Shown: piece by piece, positions 10,408 to 20,936 of the stretch | Numbering within the stretch: position 1 is the first letter of the stretch | Layout: each line of letters starts with the position of its first letter | NCBI GenBank assembly: GCA_010094025.1 | Contig: ML991797.1 | Location: 248,001-312,000 of the forward strand | Length of the DNA stretch: 64,000 bases | Source: Viridothelium virens | Lineage: Eukaryota; Ascomycota; Dothideomycetes; Trypetheliales; Trypetheliaceae | Direction: 5' to 3' | Translations under genes and position numbers: made by a program | Notes under the pieces: model-generated | What the model saw: the letters and a program-made list of their open reading frames with translations, nothing else | The model's database searches: none | What the model was told of the DNA's origin: nothing

Positions 10408-11701
10408 ATGTCCGGCAATACTAATACGGACATCTGGGTTGTAAGTTTCTTTGCTTGTAGCCTCTGAGAACTGCGAGCATCGATACTAATTCTACGTAGG
10501 CTGGTGCATTTGCCGCATTTACTGTTGACCTTCTTGTCTACCCTCTCGATACTCTCAAAACTCGTCTACAGTCCCCCGATTATAAGCGCCTTTATACCAA
10601 TGCGGCTACGAACACTGTCAACCGTGGTGTTCTGTTCCGAGGTCTCTATCAAGGCGTGGGCAGCGTCATAATCGCAACTCTTCCCTCCTGTAAATTCTAT
10701 CCCGATAAACGAACCCAGGCCTCCTATTTTGCAGAGCAACTAATGCAACTCGAAAAGCAGGAGCATTCTTCACTACCTATGAAGCCTCCAAGTCATTTCT
10801 CGCGACTCATAATCCAAAGCTCTCTTATAACGATGGTGCTCCACTTCTCCCTCAACCTCTCATCCATGCCGCCGCATCCTCCATAGCGGAACTCGTCTCT
10901 TGCGCCATCCTCACGCCCGCCGAGGTCATCAAGCAGAATGCGCAGATGGTTAATCGCAAAACGGATAAGGGCCTTCGCGGATCAGCGACCATGCAAACAC
11001 TTGCTCGATTCAAAAGCAGTCCGCTGAGCCTGTGGAGAGGATACACGGCGTTAGCTGGTAGAAATCTACCGTTTACGGCGCTACAGTTCCCGCTTTTTGA
11101 ACAACTCAAGAAGATGCTGACTGCGCGTCGTCAACGCACGCGACAGCAAAGGCATAGTAGTCGCAGTAGCGTCAGTGGCGGCGAAAGAAAGAGAGAAGGT
11201 AGCTTATCGGTCATAGAACATGGTGTCATCACTGCTACATCCGCGGGTCTCGCAGGCAGTGTTTCCGCATGGGTGACTACTCCGGTGGACGTGGTCAAGA
11301 CGCGCGTGATGCTCGCAGCGGGCGAGGAGGGTGCGAGGAAGGCGGAGCAAATTGCGCGGGATCGCGAAAAGGAGCAGCAAAGGGCTCGTCATATAAATGA
11401 TAATGGGGAGAGGTCAAAGCCACTTGCTGATAAGGCGAAGGAGAGATTGAAGATGGGGAAAAATGGGTTGAAAGATGCGCTAGGGGGAGCGGAAGGAGAG
11501 ATGTGGAAAAAGAAAGGAAGTTTGGAGATCGCAAGAGAAATAGTGAGGGAGAACGGAGTGAAGGGGCTGTTTAGGGGTGGAGCGTTGAGGAGTGTGTGGA
11601 CGATGTTAGGAAGTGGACTTTATTTGGGGGTGTATGAAAGCGGGAGGATCTGGTTAGCAAGGCGGAGAGGGGAGAATGTCGATGAGGATGATATCTTATA
11701 G
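10408..11701 (+). CDS. Mitochondrial carrier family (SLC25) protein
   Basis: Exons 10408-10440, 10500-10689 and 10764-11701 give 386 aa. The first intron has a TACTAAT branch, and the second acceptor GCAGGAG keeps the phase. Three signature motifs mark the three repeats: PLDTLKTRL, PAEVIKQNA and PVDVVKTRV. Each should be followed by a pair of inner-membrane helices. The pattern (VDLLVYPLDTLKTRLQ, then RGLYQGVGS) is closest to S-adenosylmethionine carriers (Pet8/SLC25A26) and related Mme1-type carriers, but the substrate cannot be settled by eye. It is about 100 residues longer than Pet8 because of charged insertions before and inside repeat three (rich in Lys, Glu and Arg), which would face the matrix or cytosol. 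It should sit in the inner mitochondrial membrane. Confidence 0.82.
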
Positions 11702-12136
11702 TGCGCCAAGAATTGAGATCTGTGTACATAGGCTGCTTCGGGCATACATGAGGGGCAATTAGAGGGATCTATCACCACTACCATTTCTCTGTTTGATGGT
11801 AAAATATGGGTGCCAAGGTCACATTGCGGAGGTCTCCCTTGTCAACACTAAGGGCGGTTTCGTTGCACTCGAGAACGTAGGCATACCACGTTTGTCCCAC
11901 TCATATCCTGAAGCTAGTTTTAGTAATTTAACCGAGAGTACTTCGTATTCTGCTTCAGCCATAGCCTGGCTCACGGAATTGACACTGCTACTAGGTTGAT
12001 GACCAAGTTCCGCAATCACGCCTCATTGTAGACAGAGCAAGACAAAGTGAATTCCATTGAGTCAGACTCTACAAGATCTCTATTTACATGCTCTTCTCCC
12101 ATCGATGTCATGCTTGCATTTTTCCATCCGCCCATC
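11702..12136. other. Convergent intergenic region
   Basis: These are the 3' flanks of the carrier gene and the ATP8 gene. The frames at 11793-12019 on both strands lack motifs and are probably not genes. Confidence 0.5.
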
Positions 12137-12662
12137 TTATAACTTGCTAATGAAGAGGCGAGCCATGAATAATCGAACCTTCTGTGGAAGAGTATATTTC
12201 GAGAAAAAATAGATCAAGGCTGGGATGCATATAAAGGCAGTGGTGGTCTCGTTGACAAAGTAGAAAGGGACGAGCTGGGGCATGGCGGCATAGAGGGGGA
12301 TCATGCCGACCTAAAAATGTGATTATTAGTCTTAAAGTCATTTGAAGGATAGAAGACGAGCCATTCTTCTCAGAATATAGCTTAAAGTGTCACGTACTTG
12401 AGCAGTAGGAGGAAGCTGTCCCCATTTTGGTGCCTCGGGTTTGTTGGAGGTGAAGGATGGCATAGCCTTCTGTAGGATTCTTGATTAGCATTTTTACTGG
12501 ATCTGCTTGGTCGCTGAGCATGCGTACAGTGTCTTTCTTGACTATTGCTGAGGTGCTGGCGAGCTTGGGAGTCTGCGTGGACATGAAGGCGCGAGACATG
12601 GCGGGTTGACGAACGGTTGCACGCCATGCTGGGAGGGTTCGGAGGACGCGTGAGGACGACAT
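12137..12662 (-). CDS. atp8: Nuclear-encoded mitochondrial ATP synthase subunit 8
   Basis: Exons, in transcript order, are 12662-12528, 12469-12398 and 12310-12137, giving 126 aa; all junctions are phase 0. Donors are GTACGC and GTACGTG, and acceptors are CTACAG and TTTTAG. The last 48 residues begin MPQLVPFYF and end RLFISKL, which is the whole length and both signatures of fungal ATP8, a subunit of the Fo membrane sector normally encoded in mtDNA. One membrane helix (TTAFICIPALIYFF) is visible. The first 45 residues are rich in Arg, Ser and Ala without acidic residues (MSSSRVLRTLPAWRATV), a typical mitochondrial presequence. A linker exon of 24 residues follows. The ATP8 part starts inside its own exon and the genetic code is standard nuclear, so this is a working transferred gene rather than a mitochondrial insertion fragment. 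Expression is inferred from the intact splice structure. Confidence 0.88.
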
Positions 12663-13659
12663 ATTGATTTCTTTTGCCCTTTCTCAGACGATGAAAATAC
12701 AGTAGATGAGATGAGTGGAAGTCAATGGCTTTCTAAGTCTTAATGCTCTCTTCGCTAGGTCTGAGGTTGGGAGCTCGTGGTATTCGGGAACGGGGATTAG
12801 GTAATCAGCTCATCTTGGACTAGCGCTGCCACTCTCCAAAAGTGAGAAACTTGTACGACTTGTAACGGCTTTGACTGCACTAGTTTACCCCGTTGACATC
12901 TCAAATGCAGTCCACCTCGCCATAGCAGTGTCACAGTGACTGGAAGCTGGTTGATAAATCACGTGACTTTTGATGACGTAGTCGGGTGGTTGGTGGCATC
13001 ATCCGCTGAGCTGGCATATCCCATCGCAATCTTTGCACACCGAATTTTGCGCACGACGGGTGCCGGGGACCCCATCCGGATTGTTGATAGGGCCATATAT
13101 CACGGTCTCGTTCAATCGCAGCGAGTACTAAAGCAACCATCATGCAAGGTCACATCACTTCCTTTTAATTCACTCATGGACCATCGCTGCTGAGTTCAAC
13201 TGCTCCGCCTCCACAGCATCGCCCCCATCTATCGCCTTCTTCTCGCGGCATTTTTACATCGCTGGCCGAGAAGAGAATAGCAGTTGCTGCAGCCTGACAA
13301 GCCTTTGGAGGTTGCGTAAGTAAGGCACATCCCAGTGCCAAGCTTCCCTTTCCCGCCTGCCGCCCGCACACTACTTCTCCCTCTTCGCCGCCCAACCCGC
13401 CCCCCACTTTCTGACACTCGCCTGACACCTCTCCCTCTATCCTACTCTATAATTTCCTCCTTCAACGGTACCCCATCCACATCATCCTCATACGTTATCA
13501 ACCTTTTCTCAAGACAAAGATAGTTCACAGGTTGTTCGCACATATCTCGAGCTGCAGTCGACTGCTCCATCTCGTCCACTCGTCCCCGTCCGGCCGGGAC
13601 GAAGTCCTCCATCCTATCCTCAACCGCATCATTTTTCATCTCCATCGCGACCAGCCGCA
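12663..13659. other. Divergent promoter region with pyrimidine tracts
   Basis: About 1 kb separates the ATP8 gene (minus) from the DUF3824-like gene (plus). Long CT-rich runs at about 13330-13460 are typical of fungal core promoters and would drive the downstream gene. Short frames here have no motif. Confidence 0.55.
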
Positions 13660-15619
13660 ATGTCGCAATACGGCGACTACGACGAACCTCGTCGTTATCG
13701 AAATACACGTACCCGCCCTCGAGAGCGGGATGAGCCCGAATACGTCAAGGAAGAGACCTACATCGAGCGGGGTCACGGTGCTGGTCCTCGCGATCTTGTA
13801 TTTCGCGGACGCGATGATAGCGTCGAGGACATTCCCCGAGAATTTCCACCTCCTAACTCTTCCAACCCTCGCCGTCGTTCGATGACACGAGAAAAATACG
13901 AATATGATGATTACTCTCCGCCTCGTCGTCGGGCTCGATCCCACCTCAGCCGCCGTGAGTTCGATGATGGCTACTATAGCGACGATTCTACTGGATATGG
14001 TGCGCCGGCCGCAGCTGGTGCCGCTGCTGGCTATGCAGCCGGTCGAGCCAGCCGTCGTCACAAGGATAAGCGCTCTGATCGCCGCCGAAGCTATTATTCC
14101 GAGGATGACTACAGTCCCAGCCCACCTCGTCGTGAACGTCGCAAGTCTGGTGTATCGGAAGTCATTGAGGGACTTGGTCTGGGGGGTCTCGCAGCTAAGT
14201 TGACGGGCAAAGAAAAAGATGACAGTCGCAGCGAATCTCGTTCCCGTTCTAGATCTCGAGTCAGCAAGTCTCGAGGTCACAGCAGGCGTCGGGATGACTC
14301 ATCGGATTCGGCGCGTAGCACTCGCAGCAACAAGAATGTGAAAGAGCGCAAGTGGGCTCAAGCCGCTCAGGCTGCCCTGGTGGCTGGTGCAGTCGAGGCA
14401 TTCAGAACCCGCAAAGCGCCCGGCCCTTGGACTGGTGCGAAAGGACGCCGCATTGCCACTGCTGCTATTGGCGCCGGTGGAATTGATGGCCTCCTTGATC
14501 GCGATCCAGACAAAAAGTCCAAACGCCACCTTGCTGAAGCTGTCATTGGTGGCTTGGCTGCCAACAGAGTCGCCAACGGCCCTTCGAGCAGAAGCCGTGG
14601 TCGTGGCCGTTCTGCCTCTCCTGACGCTGGTCCTCGCTCTCGATCTCGCTCCATCTTCGGTCGTGGGCGCTCTCGATCTCGTGGTGACGGTGGTGCTGGA
14701 GGAGGAGGAGGAGGAGGTGGAAGTGGCATTAAAGAGTTGGCTGCTGGGGGGGCCCTTGCCGCTGCTGGTAAAGCAATTTACGATCGAATTCGCTCGAAGT
14801 CTCGCGGCCGCAACAAGAGTCGCTCTCGCAGCCCATCATCTGACAGCGAGGACGATTTCGTTCCCAACCGACGTGGTAGGCGCTCTGTGTCACGATACTA
14901 AGTCGTGGACTGCCTCCCTCTGACTTGTGCTTAACTCAAGTCTAGGTCGGTATGCGGCGGCTCGTTCAGCTCCTTCTCAATATCCTGAAAGTACCTCTCG
15001 TGAAGTCGCCTCTCGTTCTGGAAATAACAATGACTGGGCAGCCCAACAAGCTGCTGCTGCCCCTGCTCGCGATCCTCATCTTGGTAAAGGAGAGGACTCT
15101 ACTACCGACTCCGAATCATCGACCGACCTCGAACAGCGTCGAAAGAAAATGCGTGGCAAAGAACTTATCACTGCGGGCCTTGCAACAATTGCAACGATTC
15201 ACGCCGCACATGGTGTCTACAATTCTATGGAAGCCTCCGAGAAACGCCACAAGCTAGTCCAAGAGGGTGAAATGACCGCTGAAGAAGCTCGCAAGAAACG
15301 TAGCAAAGCCTGGCTCCAAGATGCTGCCGCTGTCGGTATCGCTGCTCTTGGTATCAAGGGTGCATTCAGTGAGTGGAAGGAGATGAATGAGCAACGACAC
15401 TCACTGCATGAACTTGAGAAGCGTAAGCGAGAGCAGAGGAAGCGACGCGAAAAAAGGCAGCGACAGAAGGCACAAAATATGTACTTTGCTGGCAACAATC
15501 CTCTTATGTTGGGCAACGGTTATCAGCCTCCCGGTCAGACTGCGTATGCTGACGGAAATCCGTATGGTCAAGGTGGTGTCCCGCCACCTCCTATGGGTGC
15601 CCCTTCTCCTAGGTACTAA
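13660..15619 (+). CDS. Arg/Ser-rich DUF3824-like protein
   Basis: Exons 13660-14875 and 14946-15619 give 629 aa. The GTAGGC donor and TCTAG acceptor join the frames in phase at NRRG-RYAAARS; without splicing the first frame ends early. The protein is low-complexity: DYDEPRR-type acidic/basic repeats, RS dipeptides (SRSRSRSR), a run of eight glycines near 350, and several short Ala/Gly-rich hydrophobic blocks (AAAGAAAGYAAG, AAIGAGGIDGLL, IAALGIKGAF) separated by basic stretches. That alternation is typical of fungal DUF3824 proteins. The C-terminus is Gly/Pro-rich. RS content suggests RNA or splicing association, but the Ala/Gly blocks could equally pack in membranes. The function is unknown. 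Confidence 0.75.
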
Positions 15620-16245
15620 ACATACCTTTTCCCATCTTTTTTCCAATAGAAAAAGATTTGGCATGCGTTTATACAATGATGACCTGGCATTAACAGTAAG
15701 ATGGTGGGCTGGCAACTTCCCGGAATTGGAGTAGCGAGGAGTTGGCGCTGCTTCTGCTGCAGTATCAAGATTGGCTTTCAAAGATTATAGCATTCCATGC
15801 ACACCAAAATGGGCGGATGAAGTTGCGGCATGAACACAAACACAACTGTTACTCACCTTACGACGCTCAACAACCTTCTTTCGGTTCTCTTCAATCTTTT
15901 CCGTAATGCTGGCTTCGCTTCGGTTTCATTTGTTCCATTTGCTCCACAGACGACCTAAATGCATCTGAAGATGGTACGATTAGGTGGAATCGGCGGGATC
16001 TCGAGGAACCTGCTCAACCATGATTATGACACAGACATGATGTGCTTTCCACGACACAAGAAATTTCTTTCCCAGTAATAAGGCACATGGAGTTCGGGAT
16101 TGTTTTAGGTAGTGAAATCACGATTATGACTGATTGCTCAACAGAATCAAATGCTTCTAGTACACTGTGGATTGATCCCTAAATTAAGTACCTCATAATA
16201 TTCCGGGTATCATGAGTACGTGTTAGATCATAGGGCCCATGTCCT
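15620..16245. other. Convergent intergenic region
   Basis: This is the 3' flank of the DUF3824-like gene and of the zinc-finger gene. No supported gene is present. Confidence 0.55.
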
Positions 16246-17319
16246 CTATCTTGGTGCCACAGCTTTCTTCCTCTTTCTGAATATTATTCCGGCGCCTGGC
16301 ACTTCTTCCCTTTGCTCTTCCTCCTTACCTGAACTTGCTGTAACTTCGTCAGAAGGCCCCGATAAAGCACCCATAGCAGGCTCGTCATCCTCTTCCTTGA
16401 CTACAGGATCATGACCATCCTGAGTCTGCTCCCCTCCTGATCTCGGTTCTATTTCTGGCTCGGGCTCGGGCTCGGTCTTGACCTTCTTCACAGTCCCGAG
16501 TAACGCTTCAATATCGTCACCGCTAGAACCATTTCCTCCAGGAAATTTCCTGAATGTATTACCCCATGGCTTCTTTTTATGCGATTCCCCAGTTGCAACT
16601 GCATCTTCATCATCCCCGTCATCCGCCTTCCTCTTCCGCACCCCAAACGCCTTCGCTTCAGCCTTTATATCTTCCTTACTCTCAATTCCTTCCGTTTTCA
16701 CCCCAGCTTTCGATTCTCCAAGTACGGTAGACGGCGGTGGTGTCTGCGTGACGGGTCTTACGGAAAGTGTCTCCCACTCACCCGCCATTGCCACCTCTCG
16801 CCGATAGTCCTCTGGCACCGCAACACCCATCGCGGCCAGCTGCGCCAGTTGCCTCTTGCGCTCCTCTGCTGTGACCTGCCGTTGCCCTCCTCCCGTCGCT
16901 GCCTTCAGCCCCCCGCTCTTGCTTAACCCACCAGTGCTCTGCATGCTTGATGAAGATGACTGTGAGGGGTTTCCTGAAACCACGCCATTCAGCCGTGCGA
17001 CTTCGTCCTTTGCGCGCTGTTTCTCGCGATCTTGGCGCTCCGTGTCCCTGTGTAAGTTTCGTAGGTTGCGCTGGATGGCGGACTGGTGCCGGCCGGTGGA
17101 TTCATGATTGCGGCGTTCGAGCCCGGTGTCGCGGACGTAGGTTGAGCAGAACTTGCACCAGTATCGTGGCTGGGAGAAAGAACGCGTTAAAAATGCTGTC
17201 CAGGGAAACAGAGGGTGCGGCGAGCGAAACGAGCAGAGAGCATGGGTTTGTGCGGACAGGATACTTGAACTGAGACAGAGGATGCAGAGGCTTACCGTGG
17301 ATTTCCAATATTCTGCCAT
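16246..17319 (-). CDS. U1-type zinc finger protein, WBP4-like splicing factor
   Basis: Exons, in transcript order, are 17319-17296 and 17169-16246, giving 315 aa. The first exon codes only for MAEYWKST before a GTAAGC donor, and the second resumes PRYWCKFC, restoring the conserved opening of WBP4/FBP21-type proteins. The intron is open in the same frame, which hides it in a simple ORF search. The matrin/U1-type C2H2 finger (CKFC, then H.....H in HESTGRH) occupies residues about 11-38 and is followed by a basic coiled-coil stretch. In WBP4 this finger associates with spliceosomal complexes. The WW domains of animal WBP4 are not visible. The tail is acidic, with KKK patches and a final GIIFRKRKK motif. 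It should be nuclear. Confidence 0.8.
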   Translation of the reverse strand: MAEYWKSTVSLCILCLSSSILSAQTHALCSFRSPHPLFPWTAFLTRSFSQPRYWCKFCSTYVRDTGLERRNHESTGRHQSAIQRNLRNLHRDTERQDREKQRAKDEVARLNGVVSGNPSQSSSSSMQSTGGLSKSGGLKAATGGGQRQVTAEERKRQLAQLAAMGVAVPEDYRREVAMAGEWETLSVRPVTQTPPPSTVLGESKAGVKTEGIESKEDIKAEAKAFGVRKRKADDGDDEDAVATGESHKKKPWGNTFRKFPGGNGSSGDDIEALLGTVKKVKTEPEPEPEIEPRSGGEQTQDGHDPVVKEEDDEPAMGALSGPSDEVTASSGKEEEQREEVPGAGIIFRKRKKAVAPR

Positions 17320-17521
17320 AACAGTGTATTGCGTTATCCAGCTAGAATAATGCAGAAAATGCTGGCGAAAGAGAAATTCATATTTGTGGGAGATGGTGCT
17401 TTCCCTCTCAAAGTTCTCTCTCGGAGTTTGAAGCGGAAGCGGGAATCGACGCATCAACCAAAGCTTCATCTCTTCCACCTGGACACACGACCATCTTCCA
17501 CTCTTGGTACTATCATATGAT
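17320..17521. promoter_or_regulatory. Compact bidirectional promoter
   Basis: Only about 200 bases separate the divergent start codons of the zinc-finger gene (17319, minus) and the stomatin-like gene (17522, plus), so both must share this promoter. It has no clear TATA box. Confidence 0.5.
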
Positions 17522-18948
17522 ATGGCGCTAAGCGCCCCTACTCTTGAGCCCATTGCTTGCGTGGCTCTAAGATGTACGAGGCCTCAAGCAGCCAAGCAGC
17601 TTCCATACCGCACCCTTACCAGCAATGGAAGCATTTCTCAAATATTTCGTCCCTTCTCAACTTCTCCACCAGCCTCGCTCCCTGCAAATCCGTCTCTCTT
17701 CTCACTAGGCTCGTCATCCTCATCCGCAACTCCCAGCTCCTACTTTCAGCGACCCACATTACCCGCCAACACCATTATACGCTTCGTGCCGCAGCAGACA
17801 GCATGGATAGTGGAGCGGATGGGCAGATACAACCGGATACTGCAGCCAGGACTGGCAGTCATGATACCTTTTCTGGATCGTATTGCGTACGTTAAGAGCT
17901 TGAAGGAAAATGCGATTGAGATTCCCAGTCAGAGTGCGATCACGGCAGACAATGTAACGCTGGAGCTGGACGGGGTACTATACACGAGGGTCTTCGATGC
18001 CTACAAGGCGAGGTATGTTGCATTTCTTTCCTTCCAACTCTCAAACAACTAGGTGCAAGCTATCTCTACGGGGCGCAAAAGCAGCTTGATCCCTCATTCC
18101 TATCCCACCGCTAACCAAACCCCTTACACAGCTACGGTGTCGAAGACGCCGAATACGCCATCTCCCAACTCGCGCAAACCACCATGCGCTCCGAAATCGG
18201 GCAGCTCACCCTCGACCACGTCCTCAAAGAACGCGCGAACCTCAACGCCAACATCACCGCCGCGCTCAACTCCGCCGCCGAAGACTGGGGCGTCGTCTGC
18301 CTCCGCTACGAGATCCGCGACATCCACGCGCCGGGCCCGGTCGTCGAAGCCATGCACCGCCAGGTCACGGCGGAGCGCAGCAAGCGCGCCGAGATACTGG
18401 ATTCGGAGGGCCAGCGCCAGAGCGCCATCAACATCGCGGAGGGACGGAAGCAGAGCGTCATCCTGGCGAGTGAGGCGCTCCGCGCGGAGCAGGTCAATAT
18501 GGCGAGTGGAGAGGCGGAGGCGATTCTGCTGAAGGCGAGGGCGACGGCGGCGGGGGTGGAGGCGGTGGGCAGGACGATTGCGCAGGGGGGTGAGAATGCG
18601 AGGGGCGCGATGGGGCTGAGTGTCGCGGAGAAGTATGTTGATGCGTTTGGGCGGTTGGCGAAGGAGGGGACGGCGGTGGTGGTGCCGGGAAATGTGGGCG
18701 ATATGGCGGGGATGATTACGAGTGCGATGGCGGTGTATGGGAAGGTGAGCGAGGGTCAGGCTAAGGCCTTGGCGAGCACGGGGAAACAGTTGGAGCTGGG
18801 GAAGAAGGAAGGCAAGAGGGAAAAGAAGGAGACGAGCAGGAAGGTGCAGGAGCTAGAAGAGAAGGCTGAGGCTGTTGCGGAGAGTGGTGACCAGGTTGCG
18901 CAAAGTGTTCTGGATGGTTTCGATGAGAGCAAGGCAAGGAATTCATGA
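17522..18948 (+). CDS. Mitochondrial stomatin-like protein 2
   Basis: Exons 17522-18012 and 18132-18948 give 435 aa; the donor is GTATGT and the acceptor ACACAG. The ATG at 17522 was chosen because it opens a basic, Ser/Ala-rich presequence (RTLTSNGSISQIF, RPFSTSPP) of about 80 residues. The SPFH/band-7 domain runs from about 85 to 250 (IVERMGRYNRILQPGL, ENAIEIPSQSAIT, ILDSEGQRQSAINIAEG), followed by a coiled coil. SLP2-type proteins are peripheral inner-membrane scaffolds that bind cardiolipin and prohibitins and organise respiratory complexes and proteases. The C-terminal 60 residues are a Lys/Glu-rich extension. The second exon is strikingly GC-rich at third positions compared with the first. 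Confidence 0.9.
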
Positions 18949-19179
18949 GGTCGATAGGTGCGAAAGTATTGCATTAACTGAGCATGGTGTCCCACTCAAT
19001 CGGATGGTCTGTATATAGCTGGTATCATCCCTTATTTTACTACTAGCGTACTGTAACATCAAAGTTTTTTCGGAGTTTCAAAACAGTATTCAATCCTACA
19101 TGTTTATGTTCCCGAGTCAGTCCACAACAAGCCTCTAGAGTATTCCGGATCTCAGTTCAAGTCTTACCTTATCCACACC

Positions 19180-20284
19180 ATGACTTCAAGTTCAACCTCC
19201 ACTGCAGACTACCGCGATTATCCAAAGCACATCATCAATCAGTCCTACTCCCCGCATTCTAATCTAAATAACCTCGACATCATTCTCCTTCGTCCATACG
19301 ACAGAAATGATATCTCCAAAATCTGGATAGTGTAAGCCGCTTCTCGCCTCCCATACTTTCCAACCTTTTCCCTTCTTTTCCCAATGATATATCTAATTTC
19401 TACATCCTTCGATTTCACATTCCTGAGTACATCTTCGCTGTAGCTATATCCACGGCGGCGCCTGGCGTGACCCCCGTAAAACCAAATCTGGCATCTCCGC
19501 CTCTTTGCCACATCTTTACGCTTCCGCCGCAGCATCGCACATCGCTGGCATCGCATCCCTAAATTACCGTCTCTCTCCACACCCCACATTTCCTGTTAAG
19601 CCAGGTGATTCCGCTGATCTCGCCGCACGCTCTGCGCAGCATCCAACGCATATCAACGATGCTATTGACGCGCTGAGATGGTTAAAGACGGAGTGGGGCG
19701 TAAGGGATGGAGGTTATGTTCTTGTGGGACATTCTTGTGGGGGTACGATGGCGATGCAAATCATGACGAGCGAAGGCCGAAAATGGAAGACCAGAGAGCA
19801 AGTGAAGGCTTTAAGTGGGGAAAAAGGAGAAGAGGGAAAAGATACCCCTATGCCGAGAGTTGTAATGCCAGTGGAAGCGATCACGGATCTGCCTAAGCTC
19901 GTTGCTAACCATGCAGAGCAAAATATGTACGAGGATTTTGTCGTAGGAGCGTTTAGCAAGGAGAGGGAAGTTTGGGAAGAGGCATCGCCTACCAAGGGTA
20001 CGTATAGGGGAGAGAAATGGAGGGATGCGAGCCTAGTGATCTTGGCGCACAGCAAGGAGGATGAACTAGTGGAGTGGGAGCAATGTGATCTACTACTCGA
20101 CGTCCTGAAGGCACAAGGGTGGAAGGAGAAGGGAAGTCAAATAGAAGCTGATGGAAAGGTAAGTAAGGAGCCGGGAGTCAGGGTATTGGAGCTGAGAGGA
20201 AAGCATGATGAGATTTGGGAAGATGGGAGAGAGTTGTCCAGAGCAATTAATATTGCGGTAGAAAGGGTCATGGAAATGAGGTGA
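19180..20284 (+). CDS. BNA7: Kynurenine formamidase, alpha/beta hydrolase
   Basis: Exons 19180-19331 and 19444-20284 give 330 aa. The GTAAGC donor and TGTAG acceptor rebuild the diagnostic motif HGGAWRDP at residues 54-61, the oxyanion-hole region of arylformamidases. The nucleophile is in VGHSCGG (Ser near 147), the acid in SKEDELV, and the His in RGKHDEIW near the C-terminus. The enzyme hydrolyses N-formylkynurenine to kynurenine and formate, step two of tryptophan degradation toward NAD. It has no targeting signal, so it is probably cytosolic. It contains a Lys/Glu-rich insertion of about 20 residues after the nucleophile strand. Confidence 0.85.
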
Positions 20285-20936
20285 TGGAGTAGTGGGTGGG
20301 TGAGGATATCCGTTCCCTTCACCACTAGGTATTTATTGAAAGGTGTCTCGTCTCATGTGTTTTTTTCATTGGATATCTGGACGTCTTCTTATTAGCTGCC
20401 GAGTTTGGCCCAATTGTGTACAAGAAAGCGAAATTAGTCATCTCAGAAGCATATCTGAGTCAATAAAATCGCAGTCCACAAAAGTTAAGTCTCACTGAGC
20501 CAGCAGAAAGATAATATTGACCCAAACAAGTGGTGCACAGTGGTTAACAAAGATGATTTCCTGGACACTGAAGTTAGAATAATTCGCGAATGAGTCCTCT
20601 ATCGCTAGAACACCTAGTGAACGTCTCATTGTCAAAACACTATTGAAAGTAATATGACACAGTAAGACTGAGCGAGGTGACAATAGATAGCGAAACGAGA
20701 AGAGGCTGGGAAAGGACCAAAGATAACGAATGGTATGATGGTTTTGACGAATTGCTTTCTATGTCGAAAATAGTAATGCCTCTTTTGGACGATGCGATGC
20801 TCGCAGTAAGCTTTCTAGACACAAGGTGCAGTACGGAGTACAGCACATCGAACTGAGCCAGCAACGCCATTGTATTGCTAAAATTGGGTATCTTGCAAAG
20901 TGATGGCGACAAGACCTGATCACAGGAATATAGGCA
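20285..20936. other. Convergent intergenic region
   Basis: This is the 3' flank of the formamidase and PUF6 genes. Small minus-strand frames at 20492-20912 have no motif. Confidence 0.55.

Noticed and set aside
12137-12310. ATP8 exon as a non-functional mitochondrial DNA insertion
   Set aside because: The frame is intact with standard code, spliced to a presequence, and shows no flanking mitochondrial sequence.
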